Assembly (NCBI GenBank): GCA_964057225.1 | Contig: OZ059896.1 | Coordinates: forward strand, 6,572,001 to 6,636,000 | Direction of reading: 5' to 3' | From: Auanema rhodensis | Taxonomy: Eukaryota > Nematoda > Chromadorea > Rhabditida > Rhabditidae | Length of the DNA stretch: 64,000 bases | Shown here: in pieces, positions 34,404-46,692 of the stretch | How positions within the stretch are numbered: the stretch's first letter is position 1 | Layout of the letters: every line of letters starts with the position of its first letter | Notes under the pieces: model-generated | The model's database searches: none | What the model saw: the letters and a program-made list of their open reading frames with translations, nothing else | Told to the model about the DNA's origin: nothing | Made by a program: the position numbers and the translations under genes

Positions 34404-36479
34404 TTAGTCTGAATGCTTATACATAATACTCGTTTCCACCGGTTTTCTTGGTAATGGCTCTACTTTCACTTTTCCACAACAGAATAGAAGAGGCACAGCT
34501 CGTCTGAAAACATTTGAAGATTAAAAAACACGAAAGTTACACAATTCTCAAATCAAAGATTTGCAAATCACTGCAAATAATTATTAAGCATTTTCTCTCT
34601 TTCATCTCCTCTGTTCTCTTTTTCTCATGGATAATTAAAAAAGTTGGAAAAAAATACCTATAAGGTGGTAAACATGTCATGGTTAATACTACCAACCATG
34701 TAGGCCTATAGTAAGCAATTAATTCTTTTAAAATTTCAACAGTGATCTGTATTTGTCGCATCCTTTCATCTTCTGTTCTACCCATTACAATAATCCAAAC
34801 AAACGATTCTACTGTAAATATTCGCACATAAAAATTCAACGTGGACGACTGATTAAGTTTACCAAAATAAGGGATAAGAGCAGCGTATGGTACAAATAAA
34901 TAGGCAAGAGTCCAGGCTAGTCGGCTTTTTGCATCACGCAATTGCATATCAACAGAAGCCGCATGATCATATGGAAGCCATTTCGTCATCAAATAAAATG
35001 ACTGAAAAATAATGAATAAAATGAAATAAAAAAGAAAAAAAAAGATATAAACTGAACAAACATACATAGCCAACTTGACAATTAAGCATAATGAAAGCAA
35101 CAATGGTAACAATACGTGAAAGGACAGATATAACTTTGATAGCAAATGAAGCTTCACCCTCGATGGCAATCAAAATACAGAGAAAAAAAGGAATAATTTG
35201 AAGAATCAGACAAATCATACTGTAAAATAATTTAATAATTTAATAATGGAGTACTGTATGTTTGCAATATTATTAATAAATATATATTTATAAAACATAC
35301 TTAACCGGAAAAGGAGTAATAGCATCTCCTTTTTTGAAACATAAATGACAGCAATATAATAACATGATTGACATAATTATGCAATTATAATGTATATAAT
35401 CATTCATAACAGCAGAAAGAGTAGGTGTCCACTGTAAAAATATCCTAAAAACATAATAATTTAATAATTTTTTTTAAATTTTTTAACAAGTTTACCTTGT
35501 AAATGCAGCATTTTCTTCTTCAGTTTCAAAAAAAAGTGATCGAAAAACTATGCATTCTCTATAGACATTCAATAATTCACTTGCTGCTATTGGAATAAAA
35601 ATGGAAAATGTAATTGATCTCATAAAATCTTTTGTCATCTGAAAATTAAATTATTACAAAAATATTTTAAATATCTTTATAAATCAAAAATTAAAATTCT
35701 TTTTTCTTTTTACTTTTTTCTTTTTAAATTAAATATTTGTAAACTATTATCAATTATTTTATATATATACAACCATTCTATTACTTAGAAAATTGAAAAT
35801 ATGATTTCACGTAAAAGCTTTACGCATTCTAATTTTGTTCGAAACATTAATATTTCGCGGATTTTTAACTTGAAAAATTTAAAATATTAATTGATTTAGC
35901 TTTTAATATGTTCATAATATACACATATTTGGTATATCTACGATTATATTAACAATTTTTCGTAAATATTCAGAATATAATTTGCCTTAGTTCCAAGTAA
36001 TAAAATGATAACAGCGATCATAACCCGTCCAATTAGAATACCCCAATTGATTAAATTTCCTTTAGTAAAGTAATGCGCTGAAATTGAATTTGTTTCTTAT
36101 ATTTTGAGTCATAATGCTGTTTTACCACAGAAGAATTCGGTGCAAAATGGAGCATATGGCTCATCATCGTAATAATATTCATCATTATCATCTACAGGTA
36201 CTGATGCTTTCTATAAATATTTATTTCTTTAATTATTATTAATTTTTGAAATATAATATTTGAAATTATATAATAAAATAAAAAATATATTTGAATTCAT
36301 ATATGATTGAATAACATTTTCTTTTGGAAAAAAAACGTATTGTTGTTTTACGATCTACAATAACATGGGATACAATTGATGTTAACACGAAAACTTTTGA
36401 AACATTTCAAATGACGATGATGGGAAAATAGTTTTTATAAAAAAAATATAAAAGAAAACGTTACCATAGTTGTATCCAT
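34404..36479 (-). CDS. Putative 7TM protein, paralogue A of an unrecognised family
   Basis: Exons start with MDTTM at 36479, then an acidic, tyrosine-rich extracellular-type segment (DDNDEYYYDDEPYAPFC). Hydrophobic helices follow: GILIGRVMIAVIILLL, FMRSITFSIFIPIAASELL, NCIIMSIMLLYCCHLCF, ICLILQIIPFFLCILIAI, IVTIVAFIMLNCQVGY, RLAWTLAYLFVPYAALIPYF and PTWLVVLTMTCLPPYR. The tail is cysteine-rich and basic (AVPLLFCCGKVKVEP). The segment before the sixth helix, WLPYDHAASVDMQLRDAKSR, aligns in position and character with SSPYDQIRNSKWRLFW of the gene at 38783-40370, and both end the last helix with PYR(R/K). I therefore take them as tandem paralogues. No family motif (DRY, NPxxY) is visible. Function is unknown; a receptor or transporter is possible. 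Middle exon borders are approximate. Confidence 0.68.
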
Positions 36480-37754
36480 CGCTTTGTCTTATCTATAAAG
36501 TTCGTTCAGCTTGCTTGTTTTGCTAATAATATTAAGAGAAGTGATGATGATTTTCAAATAAAACTAGAAGCAATGCTTCGAATGAGCAACCTAAAATATC
36601 AAACTATTCTTTTTTATATAAAAGTAAAAGTGATTATGGTATAGAACATGAACAATTATAATTTAATTTAATTGAAAAAGGATTTTGATCAAATTGATCA
36701 TTTAACACTCATAGAATTCATTCAAACGTTCATGTATTCATGAAATAAAAGTTATAATTCTGGAGGTGGTTCAAGAGTACAGGATATGATTTGAAATAAT
36801 TTTGAGTTCAATTCAGCAAGTTAATACTCAAACTGAAATAGATCACTAAGCTTAAGATTACAAGTAAAACACAAAATACGAAATGAATATTTTGAGATTT
36901 AGTTAATAGAAAATGAATATGAATAGGAAACAAATAAAAAAAAATCTAATTAATTCATACAGACAGACAGACAAACTTATACATACATATATATATTATT
37001 TACAATAAATAAAAATAATTTTATATTTAATGTTTATGAAAATATGAAGATATTTAAGAAATTTCAAAGTAAAAAGTTCCTGAATATGGAAATGATGAGG
37101 ATGATGATGATGATAAGGATCGTCATCAATCATAATGATAACTATAGTATGTATGATTTGAAGTAAAACTTTTCTTTTTTTTTTAAAAAGTGAATTCAAC
37201 GTTATATGTTTTCTATGATACATAATAATATGGGTGATAGTTAAATCGCAGAGATTAACTTGATTACTTTGGTGTCAATTTGTGAAGCAAATTTTCTTTT
37301 TTTTTTTGCTTGAAACTCAGAGAATTTTGCGAGAAAATGAGTAACTACCTATTATTATTTTTTCTTCTCATACTATTCGATATTTGATCAATATTAACCT
37401 TGTTTATTTTCTTGTCCAAATAACAATATACATTGAATTCGGAAAAAATGAAAAGAATTTTTGAATATTAATTGAAAAACAGCAAAGTCAGATGGAATAA
37501 ACTTTTTTGCAACTTAGAACAATAAAGAAACTGATAAACATTATGTCCAAGGAAACAAACATGAGGGACTGTAACTGGTGGGATATGAAACTAACTCAGT
37601 TATGATTTTTTCATCAAAAAAATTGTGCTTGACAACAAAAAAAAAAGAAATAAGAGAACAGGTGGATGAGATTTTAAATGAAATAAATGAAAACTTTTAT
37701 GAAGAAAATGAAAATAAGCAAGTAGAAAAGATGACAAAGAAAGAGAAAAAGATT

Positions 37755-37809
<55 letters not shown>

Positions 37810-38782
37810 GAAGATCAAGTTAATCAGAGAAGGAAAATGAAATGAAACTGAGATATATGTATATTAGTATCTGATGATTGCATAAACGATATATCTTAAC
37901 AACGAAAATGTAAAAAAATCTTGAACTTCACACTTATATTTCATAGAAAAGGGCGATTAGTATCAATTCACAGACAACCTATATGTATATCTTGGTTGTC
38001 AAGTTGAATACAACTGGAGCAAGCATTCTCATAAGTAGGCGGAATGAATGAAGTTTGATCGTCATTATGCTTTCACTGCAGACGGCATATACAGTATGAT
38101 CTATTGAGTTAAATTAAATAAAAGATGGTATAAGTTATTTTTTTTCTTAAAATGATCTTTATTTAACGATTTCAATAAAATTACAAAGTTTTTTTTTTAA
38201 CTTGAACATAGATTACATACATGGCAGAAAAGGCAGCAACATAGCACACTATATGAAATAGAGACATACATGTACATCTACAAATGCATGTTATAAGAAT
38301 ATTTGTTTTAAGAAAAAGAATAAAAATTGGAGAAAATAAGCATTTTAAGAGGTGAAAAGCATAAAAATCTGAATATTTAAGCTTAAAATGCAGATTTACA
38401 TACCTGAAAATGTTATTTCGACATTAACATTTCAAATATTTCTGATGTTTTCAAGCAATTTTATTTCTTTTTCTTTAAGTTGTTGAGTAAAGTGATAGCA
38501 CCGAAGAAGTAAAAACAAATACTTTCCATGAAAATACTATTGATTATTACAATTAGTAATCTTCAATGGATTTATGTGATCTTGTACGTGAATATCAAAC
38601 CTTAGGTTTTTATAGGATCAGGTGAACAACCTTACAAGGAAATACACGTATGACACGACTTCAAATTGAATCGTTTGAATATAAAATTATGGTTTTTTCG
38701 GTAATTTAATAACAAAATTATGCTTAAAAATCTAGAAAATAAGAATTTTGACTATTGAATGTGTTCAAAAACTAATTTAGGC
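36480..38782. other. Intergenic, AT-rich
   Basis: There is no supported gene. The stretch contains a (GA)n run (37759-37805) and short low-complexity open frames only. It lies between the two paralogous 7TM genes and should include the promoter of the one at 34404-36479. Confidence 0.6.
37759..37805. repeat. (GA)n microsatellite
   Basis: Roughly 23 GA dinucleotide repeats within a purine-rich stretch. Confidence 0.95.
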
Positions 38783-40370
38783 TTAGACACGGCGGCAGCA
38801 TGGACAGAAAGTTGCAAAAAACTTTTTGCGATAGGGAACAAGCAACAGAACGATAGCTGGAAGGATAATAATTGAACGGATCATGAACAGAGTAACATGA
38901 AGAACAAATAAATCAGTAGCTAAACGATGCTCGAAGTCAACTTGGAATCCAAATAAATCCGAGAAATCGACGGTTAATGAAAGAGCTGACCAAGCTGAAA
39001 TAATAAAATAAAGCTACTAATCAAGTAATCTAACCCAAGAGGAAATGAGCCTCACGGTTCGGAGGCTGAGGTGATATCCGTAATAATTTTGAAAAAGAAT
39101 AAAAGGAAATTATCTCTATGATATCACCCCGAATCAAAGATTAGTTTGATTGAAAAATATTTGCGGAACATACCAATATAAGGAGCATTGAGAGCTTGAA
39201 TGAGAAGTTGGAAAAGAATAAGCCAGAACAAACGCCATTTCGAGTTGCGAATTTGATCATATGGTGATGATTTAGTATATTCATCACGTCTCGAGCAGAA
39301 TACAAATAATGACTGTAAATATAATATATTATATACATATAGTAATGAAAACTTACAAGAAAAACTTGGAATATAAGTGCAATTACAAAGATAATGGCAA
39401 TAAGACGGATTAGAACAATGGTTGGGAATGCTACAGCTTCCGGTAATTCAAATTGGGTTATCATAACATCCAAAAATGTCAGAGCAATTGGGAAAACAGC
39501 AAATTTAAGATATGTCCAACTAAAAAAATTTTCATATAATTCTAATATTAAATTTGATTTAAACTCACAGATAATGAGAATATGAAATTTCATCAGGACG
39601 TTGAACTGCTCCATGTGAGAAATAAAAAGCAACTAAAGAATAAAAGATAGTTGTCCAAAATAGAAAATCTCCAAGAATATAAAGAATTAATGGAACATAT
39701 TCAATTGCTGGATAAACAGTATAAGTTGTATAATAATGATGAACTTCAGAATAAATAGTTAATGCTTGTCTAAAAAAAAGAAATAAATATAATATTAAAA
39801 TAAATAATAAACATACTCTTGTAGTTTATAAAGTGAAATATTATTATAATTACCATAATAATAGTCCCAATGTTGTTCACTGTAATTCAATGTTTTAAAA
39901 AAAATTAAATTTGTATTCTACTTACGTTACACCAAAAACAGATGTGCTGATGTTAATCTCTGTGAATACATCCAAGCCACATTCAAGGAATATCGGAATA
40001 ATAAGTAAAAGAACGAAAATCTAAAGGTTATTTTGGTTATAATATACTTATATTGTTATAATAATAGTATATACTTTCAAAAAATCTCTTTTACGAGAAA
40101 CAGCTGACAGAAGAAGAACAAGAAGTGTCAAGATACATTTCAGAGAAAGTAATCCTATCTTGTAATAATTAGGAGAATATGGTAGTAATTCTTAAAATAA
40201 TAAAAGAAATTATAAAATAAATATAAAAATATAAACATACTATCTTTAACAATAAGAGTTTTTATAGTATCATTTGCTAATAATGAATCATCTGAATCAA
40301 AATTCATTATAGTAGTTGTTACATCAGCTGGTTCCTGACCAGAAAAGTCTAACAGACTATCTGCATCCAT
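38783..40370 (-). CDS. Putative 7TM protein, paralogue B of an unrecognised family
   Basis: The protein begins MDADSLLDFSGQEPADVTTT, an acidic ~45-residue N-terminus without a signal peptide. Seven hydrophobic segments follow: LSLKCILTLLVLLLSAVS, IFVLLLIIPIFLECGLDVF, YVPLILYILGDFLFWTTIFY, YLKFAVFPIALTFLDVMI, LIRLIAIIFVIALIFQVFLS, LFWLILFQLLIQALNAPY, and RSIIILPAIVLLLVPYRKKF. It ends FFATFCPCCRRV, a basic cysteine cluster that could be palmitoylated. The layout and the SPYDQIRNSKWR and VPYRKKF positions mirror the gene at 34404-36479, so the two look like a tandem duplication that has diverged strongly. Several introns are short and retain frame. I do not recognise the family. The last exon (stop at 38783-38785) begins AWSALSLTVDFSDLFGF. 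Confidence 0.7.
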
Positions 40371-41468
40371 TCTATAACAAAAATATATTTAACTTATATG
40401 TTTTTAATAATTTAAAATTTGTAATTAAGCTAAGTATAATATTCATCCTCAAAAAAAAAAATATTGGGTGAGCAAAGATCAAATAATCGCTAATGATATG
40501 AAAAAAGAACAACAGGATTGCTATATAGTGTCTGGAAAATCGGTGATGATAATCGAAAAAAATCAAGTAGAATTTTCTTTAGAAAATGAACAAAATTCGA
40601 TATAAAGCTAGAAAATTAATTAAATGAGATGTAAAGCTTTGAGGACGATGCAGAAAAAACGTCTAAAAATCAAGACATGGATCATTGGCTAAATTCTTAA
40701 TTTGATTTCTTTCAACTTTGACACCGATTGCAAATGAAAATACATAAAAAAAGAAGAAAGAAAGAACAAAAAATACTTGTAAAATGTGAAAAAAAAACAA
40801 TTTTATATCATTTATTTAATTGTAGATAAATAAAATAATGATTGAACTTGATTTTATCAAGTATTGAAACAAAATAATTTGTATAAAAATACAAATTGTC
40901 AAATACAAAATGTAGAAATAAAATAATTTTGAAGACAGATCGATGCTTGTTCATTCCGGTGTGAATGAAATGAGAGAAAAGTATATAAATTGATAGAGAA
41001 AGTATTGGCAATAATGAAGAAGAACAATTCAAGTCGGCTTCATGACAACTTTGTCATTTAGCCGTCCATCATTGCCATCCACGGTTTGTAACATAGCTGC
41101 TGATTTTGTGTGATTTAAGGAAAACTTCTCAGGAGACGAAAAAGAAGAAAAACATGCCGATAAAGAAATTGGAGAAGAAAGTAGCGAAGAAGAAGAAGAA
41201 GAAGACGACGATAATCAAAGAAGTCAAAGTACCGAAAATCAGAAACTGGTCGTCCTATTGGCATCATCTCATCTTCCTTACCTTCACAATCTATCAGATT
41301 TCTTTTGGTATTGATGATAGAATGATAAAGATAAAAGTTGTTAACACAATAGCTTAAGATTATCGAAAGAAATTTCAAAGAAAACGAGAACTAGAAGACT
41401 TTTTTTCCAAATAAATAGCAACTTGAGTTTTAAATTAATTATTCTATTCATTCAATATTATTCTATAT
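40371..41468. other. Intergenic, AT-rich
   Basis: Only low-complexity frames are seen. The overlapping plus and minus open frames at 41106-41378 arise from a lysine-coding purine stretch (GAAGAAGAAG) and its complement, and are not regarded as genes. Confidence 0.55.
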
Positions 41469-41633
41469 CTATGTATTCATGATATTTTCGGATAGAATTC
41501 TAATAACCGCATCATCATTATCAAAAGGAATTCGAAATCGCTTATTGAGAACCTGTGTTAAGCTTTGAGAGAGTGTTGGGAAAATTTGATGGATTGCCAT
41601 ATAACATGAAGCTAAAGGTTTGCCTATTTCCAT
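41469..41633 (-). CDS. Possible small protein, 54 aa (unrecognised)
   Basis: A single-exon frame begins at a well-placed ATG (TCAAAATGGAAATAGG) and encodes MEIGKPLASCYMAIHQIFPT, then a helical mixed-charge segment ending RILSENIMNT. Composition is balanced, in contrast to the AT-rich frames around it (Ile/Lys/Asn runs). It could be a small orphan gene, or the terminal exon of a longer minus-strand gene with upstream exons in 41.7-42.5 kb. No homologue is recognised. Confidence 0.3.
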   Translation of the reverse strand: MEIGKPLASCYMAIHQIFPTLSQSLTQVLNKRFRIPFDNDDAVIRILSENIMNT

Positions 41634-44600
41634 TTTGAGTTAAAAAACCAATTTTGCTTCTGAATTTTAAGTTCTTACATCATTTCAATAAATAAAATAA
41701 TATATAAAAATAAATAAATAAATATTATAAATATATATTTATATAATATTAATAATAATTTATATATTCAAATATCTATATAATTTTTTTTTTCTTTCAA
41801 TCTCTACTTTCTCTCGCACACTCCCTTTCTTATTCTAATTGTTCAACACTTTTTTTTCTTTCAAAATGATCAATTTCATTTCATTGCAAAAAAAATGATG
41901 AAAAAATAGATAACATCCGGAGATTCTTTCAAACATTTTCTGATTGTTTTACTTGAAGTTTACATAATTTATAAAATGGTCTTTCATATATATATATATA
42001 TAGTTAATTTCTAAAAAAAAACTAATATTAGTAAAGTTTTAAACAAAAAGTTGAAGAATATACTTAACTATACATATAATATAAAATAAAATTAGATATA
42101 GTCTATGCTTACTGATACATTCAATGTACATATGGTTAGGTGTTTACTTGAATATGTTTGAATGTCATTTCTATAATCTCTTTCAATGAAAGCTATACAT
42201 GGAACAACAACAATCAAATTTAAAACAAAACGGAAAACAAGTAGATATTCCTTTTCAAAAATGGAAAAGAAGACTTCTTTACTCGTTTTTGTCGGATGTC
42301 GAAGCTTTTGCGCGGATGTTGTATAACTAACATACTTCTCGAGCATCTTTTCTACTAACATGCTATTTTGAAACGTAATTACGTTGCCAAGTTTTAGGTT
42401 TTCAAATGGGATATGGTCAGTGAACTTGGAGTAGTAATACAACTGAATCAACTATCTATTCAATGAAGTAAATAATTGAGAACTTCTTTTCCATTAAGCT
42501 TAATGACAAAAAGACAATTTTCTAAACAAAACAAAAAAAAAAGTAGAAAAATGAAATAAATGGAATAGTTAATGGTTAAAACGTATGATGTAAATAACAT
42601 AATAATATAAACAATTTGTCTAAATTGGCTATATGATACTGAAATTTATAAAATTTTAAAACAAAATTTTATAAACTAATAGTTAGATATACATGATGAC
42701 ACTATACAATACAATATATTAAAATATAATTAATTTTAATTTAATTAAAATATATAAATTATATAATAATAATAATAATAATTAATATTAATATTAAAAT
42801 TGATTAGTTTAATGATTGATCATATGATTTCAAAAATCAAATAAGTTAAGATGATTAACTATAGATTGCTGTAATTAGTTTTAGTTCCAAATCAAAATGA
42901 CCTTCCGGTATAGAAGAACATTAAAATTCCGTTGATTCTGGGCTTCAGTAAATTTACACTGATGATCGCACAAACGCCCTTGACTTCATTTCAATAAAAG
43001 TTGAAAATGGAGTAGAAAAGTCATGCCTTTTATAGAAAATATATTTTATATAAATATTTGAACAAATAATTAAATTATAAAACCAAAAAAAAGATATATA
43101 ATTAAGTAATAATTTAAGAAAAAGATTTAAATAGATATTCAATGAATGAAATCAAATAACATTAGTTTTTGAATAACTGAATCTTTAGTGAAATAACATA
43201 AACAATATTGAAAAAGATCTATTATATAGACAAGAGAGGTTAGATATAATCGTTTTGATTTAAAGCTAAAAGCTACTTGTAAGAGTGACATTCAATTTTC
43301 TTTTTTAATTTTATAAGAAATAGTTTAAAAGAGAAATGATATGATGTATATTTATAAAATATTATGACTGAATAAGTAAGTTAAGTCTTTAATCTTAAAC
43401 ACCTGTGTCTGTTTGATGGTCATTTATTATATTTGAGGAAGATGATATGGGAAATTGAGCTCTTTTCTACATTTAGGATGACAAACGACTAACAGCCGAC
43501 AACTATTTGAGGTCAGAAGTAGAGAAAGGTATTAGATCCTAATTATAATAAACTTATATATATAAATATAAATTTCAAAATAGTATTCTATTTAAGTTCA
43601 ATCATCTTAATATCTGGTTTTTCAAGTATCTGAAGTCTTGAAGTATTTTATTAAAAACCTCCATTATATTAGTTAGTTTTTCTAATTTCATGGAAGAAAA
43701 ATAATATATAATAGCATAGGTCAGATTGAGATTAGTTTGTTTATTATTTTATTATTAAACATAGAAAAATCAATAACATTTCTTTTTTCGGTTTTGCTTC
43801 TAAAGAATCAAATGTTACTAAAATCTTTTTTTTAAAAAATCATTTTTGGATATTAATAAAGATATAATGATCGAGAGAACAGGTTCAAAATTATAATAAG
43901 AGCACTACTAGGCATAGTTAAGTTTTAAAATAAAATAAATATAATAAAAAAATTTATTGCGAAAAGTCTTTAAATGGGATTGAATGATGAGACAACCCGT
44001 ATATACGTATCTTTTCTTCTTTTTCTTCCAGATTGAAAGTGAAATCTTAAGAAAAAGCTTCGATAAAGCATAAAAACTGGATTTTTTCCTTTTTTTCCCG
44101 ATTAATGAGAAATCTTTTACCTACTTAAATAGTTTCTTAATAAATTTCTAATAATAATAATATTATTTAAATCTTTTAAATATTAAAATAAAAATAAAAA
44201 TATTATATAATAGAAACATCATTGATTCATTAGAAATACATACATATCTGATCTTATAGATAAGCCAGAATATAAAGTTTTTAACAATTTTTTGTTTTTT
44301 TTTTGTTCATTTTAATTGAAAAAAATATAAAATGCAATATCTTTATGTATAAAAGAAGATTAAGATTTAAGTTTACAATACAGATGTTAGACAATCGAAA
44401 TGAATGAAAGAGAACACAAAATCAAATATAAATGAAATATAGATTTCATTCAATTATATTGTTTCAAATATATTTTATAATTTTAATTTTAATATATAAA
44501 AGAAAAATTAAATTAATAAAAGAAAATAAAAGAAATATTTCAAAAAATCAAATGAAATACATATGTGTGTAGGGAAAAACAGTTGTATAAGAGATCGTGA

Positions 44601-44759
44601 AAAATGCGAAATACAACCATTTATTAGTCAGAGTTTCTCTTAGAAAACGAAAAAAATGAAAATAATTTTTTCTCACCCCAGATGAAACTGATTTTGGCTG
44701 CTCCCTCAGACTGGACGGCAGCTGACCAATAACATTAGTTGGAGAAGCTTTAGTTGAGC
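41634..44759. other. Very AT-rich gene-poor interval
   Basis: This stretch is dominated by A/T runs and ATA/TAA repeats. No gene is supported. The only frame of note is an ATG-less minus-strand one at 42092-42448, preceded by an acceptor (GTTGATTCAG) and containing a hydrophobic helix VLNLIVVVPCIAFIERDYR; see the findings. Confidence 0.5.
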
Positions 44760-44822
44760 TTAAGCACCGCCTGTCATTCCTTTACCCATTTGTTGATGTT
44801 GGAGCATCCCATTTGCTTTTTT
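44760..44822 (-). other. Exon-like island ending in a stop codon
   Basis: A less AT-rich 63-bp segment on the minus strand follows a good acceptor (TCTCTCAACAG) and reads KKANGMLQHQQMGKGMTGGA then TAA. It looks like a terminal coding exon, but I cannot identify its upstream partner with confidence; the bestrophin gene lies upstream on the same strand. The alternative frame reads QKSKWDAPTSTNG then stop if joined in phase 1. Confidence 0.35.
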
Positions 44823-46571
44823 CTGTTGAGAGAAATCAACGAAAAAAGATTTGTTTCACAGTTTATGGTTTCTTTGTTTCCAAACAAATAATAAACTCTT
44901 TTTCATAAATAATTTGGCAAAAATGATTCGTTTAGTATAACATATCATAGTTTATCTGAAATATTCTTTGTACATCTGATTAGTTCAACTATCAGGATAA
45001 TCATGTCAGCTGTATGTGGAATCCTATTTCCTTCTCAGTTTCTATGATATTACGAGAGAAATGAAAAAGCTGTTAAGTATTCAAGAATGTTCCAAGCAAA
45101 ACTTAGTTAAAACATTGTTTCAATTCATTCAATATTCGAAAAAAATTTTTTAAAATAGACATTCTGTTTTCCAATGAAATTGAATTTCTTTTCAAATGGA
45201 ACTGCAGAAGAATAGTAGAAGCAGTTAAACGAAGACAAATTCATTGAATATTGTTTCGTTCAAGTAATTAGCTTCTTGTAAAGACACATAAGCTTTTCTA
45301 TAAGTCAGTCTAAAATTAGCATCAGAATTGTTGAAGCTCTTCAACTTAATGCTCAAGATGTTACTTCAACTTTGTCGTCTTCTTCTTCTTTATATATTTA
45401 TACTTCTTATAGTTCATTCCAAAGTAACAACTTATTTTAAAAAATAATAATTTATAATATTCATAATAAGATATATAGTATATATATATAAACTTAAAAT
45501 ATTTTAAAATATACATATATTAATATATTTATTATTTTTTTTTTTATTTATAATATACATATAGTATAGTATATATACATGTTCTCTAAATTTTGAAACA
45601 TAAAAACTGTTTGAAAGGACGATGTATTCCTTTTCACAAATTATCGCAAAATAACAAGTGTTGAAGAATTTTTGAGTGACAAGGGGAAACACAAAATTTC
45701 AATTTTATTTTTCGTTCAATTCAACAATTTTTTACAAAAAAAAAAGTAAAAAGAAAAAGAAGTATAAGACATGAATTGACCCAATACTATCACATAATAA
45801 CGGTTTCCTTAATATAAGTTTTTCTTTTTTTTGTTTAATAAATCAAAACAACATTTATAATTAAGTGAAACTATGAATCATCAGAGAATATTATGACAGA
45901 CAGATTTATATCACAGTTTGAGCATTGTGCATGTGTGACTAAGATTTTAAAAAAATAATTATTAGTTTTCACAAAAAAAAAAGACAAATCAAGTATACAA
46001 TATTTGGATTGAGAATTATTTTTCTCTTTCTGGCTTGTAAGAATCACAATAAATTTTTAAAAAAAAGATGACTGGAATCGTTAGGTTTCGTAGGACGAAT
46101 AGTATAGTTAGAGTATTAGATATCACTCGATATATTAGTTTTTGAAGAAAGACTGACGAGTGACTACTATGATGCTGACGATGCTGATGATAATGAAAAT
46201 TCATAATTGAATCTTCTTTTGTTTTTGAAAAAGGAGACATGTTACTGAGGAAAAGGAGCCTTCATACAATAAACACAAACAGAATAAAATCAAAAATATG
46301 ATCTATAAAACAAAATTGAATACGTAAGATTCTTTTGAAGCGCATTTTACAGAAGAAGTATAATCTGCGCAGCAGATTCAACATATAGGTTCTACATGTT
46401 TAAAAAGAAAAATGATCTCTATGGAAGTGAAAAAAACAAACAAAAATTAGAAAAATACTAAATTTGGGTTAATATCATTACTATATCACTGGGAAATACC
46501 GTTCTTTTCCATATAGTCTTCCTCAATAAATGAAAAAAAAAGTTCAGTGTAGGAAGAGAGGTTAGGAGTAC
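44823..46571. other. AT-rich interval, no gene seen
   Basis: Short low-complexity open frames only. It may be intron or 3' UTR if the exon-like islands at 44760-44822 and 46572-46599 are real. Confidence 0.5.
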
Positions 46572-46599
46572 CTTCAGGGTCGGCGACGGCACAGGAGAG
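46572..46599 (-). other. Candidate 28-nt microexon
   Basis: A GC-rich 28-nt segment is bounded by GCTTTAG on its 5' side and AAG|GTACTC on its 3' side (minus strand). It lies 94 bp downstream of the bestrophin stop. Its composition (about 68% G+C) is exceptional for this stretch. It may be an alternative 3' exon of the bestrophin gene. Confidence 0.3.
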
Positions 46600-46692
46600 C
46601 TAAAGCAATCACGCATAAAGCATTATTTTATCTAAAACATATTTATAGATATATAAATATATTTATAGAATACCTTAAAATGCCTTCTGTTC

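Noticed and set aside
34537-35169. Long 210-aa minus frame as a single gene
   Set aside because: It spans a real exon of the 7TM gene plus unspliced introns on both sides; only the middle part is coding.
39394-39585. 63-aa plus-strand frame
   Set aside because: It is antisense to coding exons of the minus-strand 7TM gene.
41106-41378. Lys-rich plus frame and Leu/Arg-rich minus frame
   Set aside because: Both arise from one GAA repeat stretch and are mirror shadows of each other.
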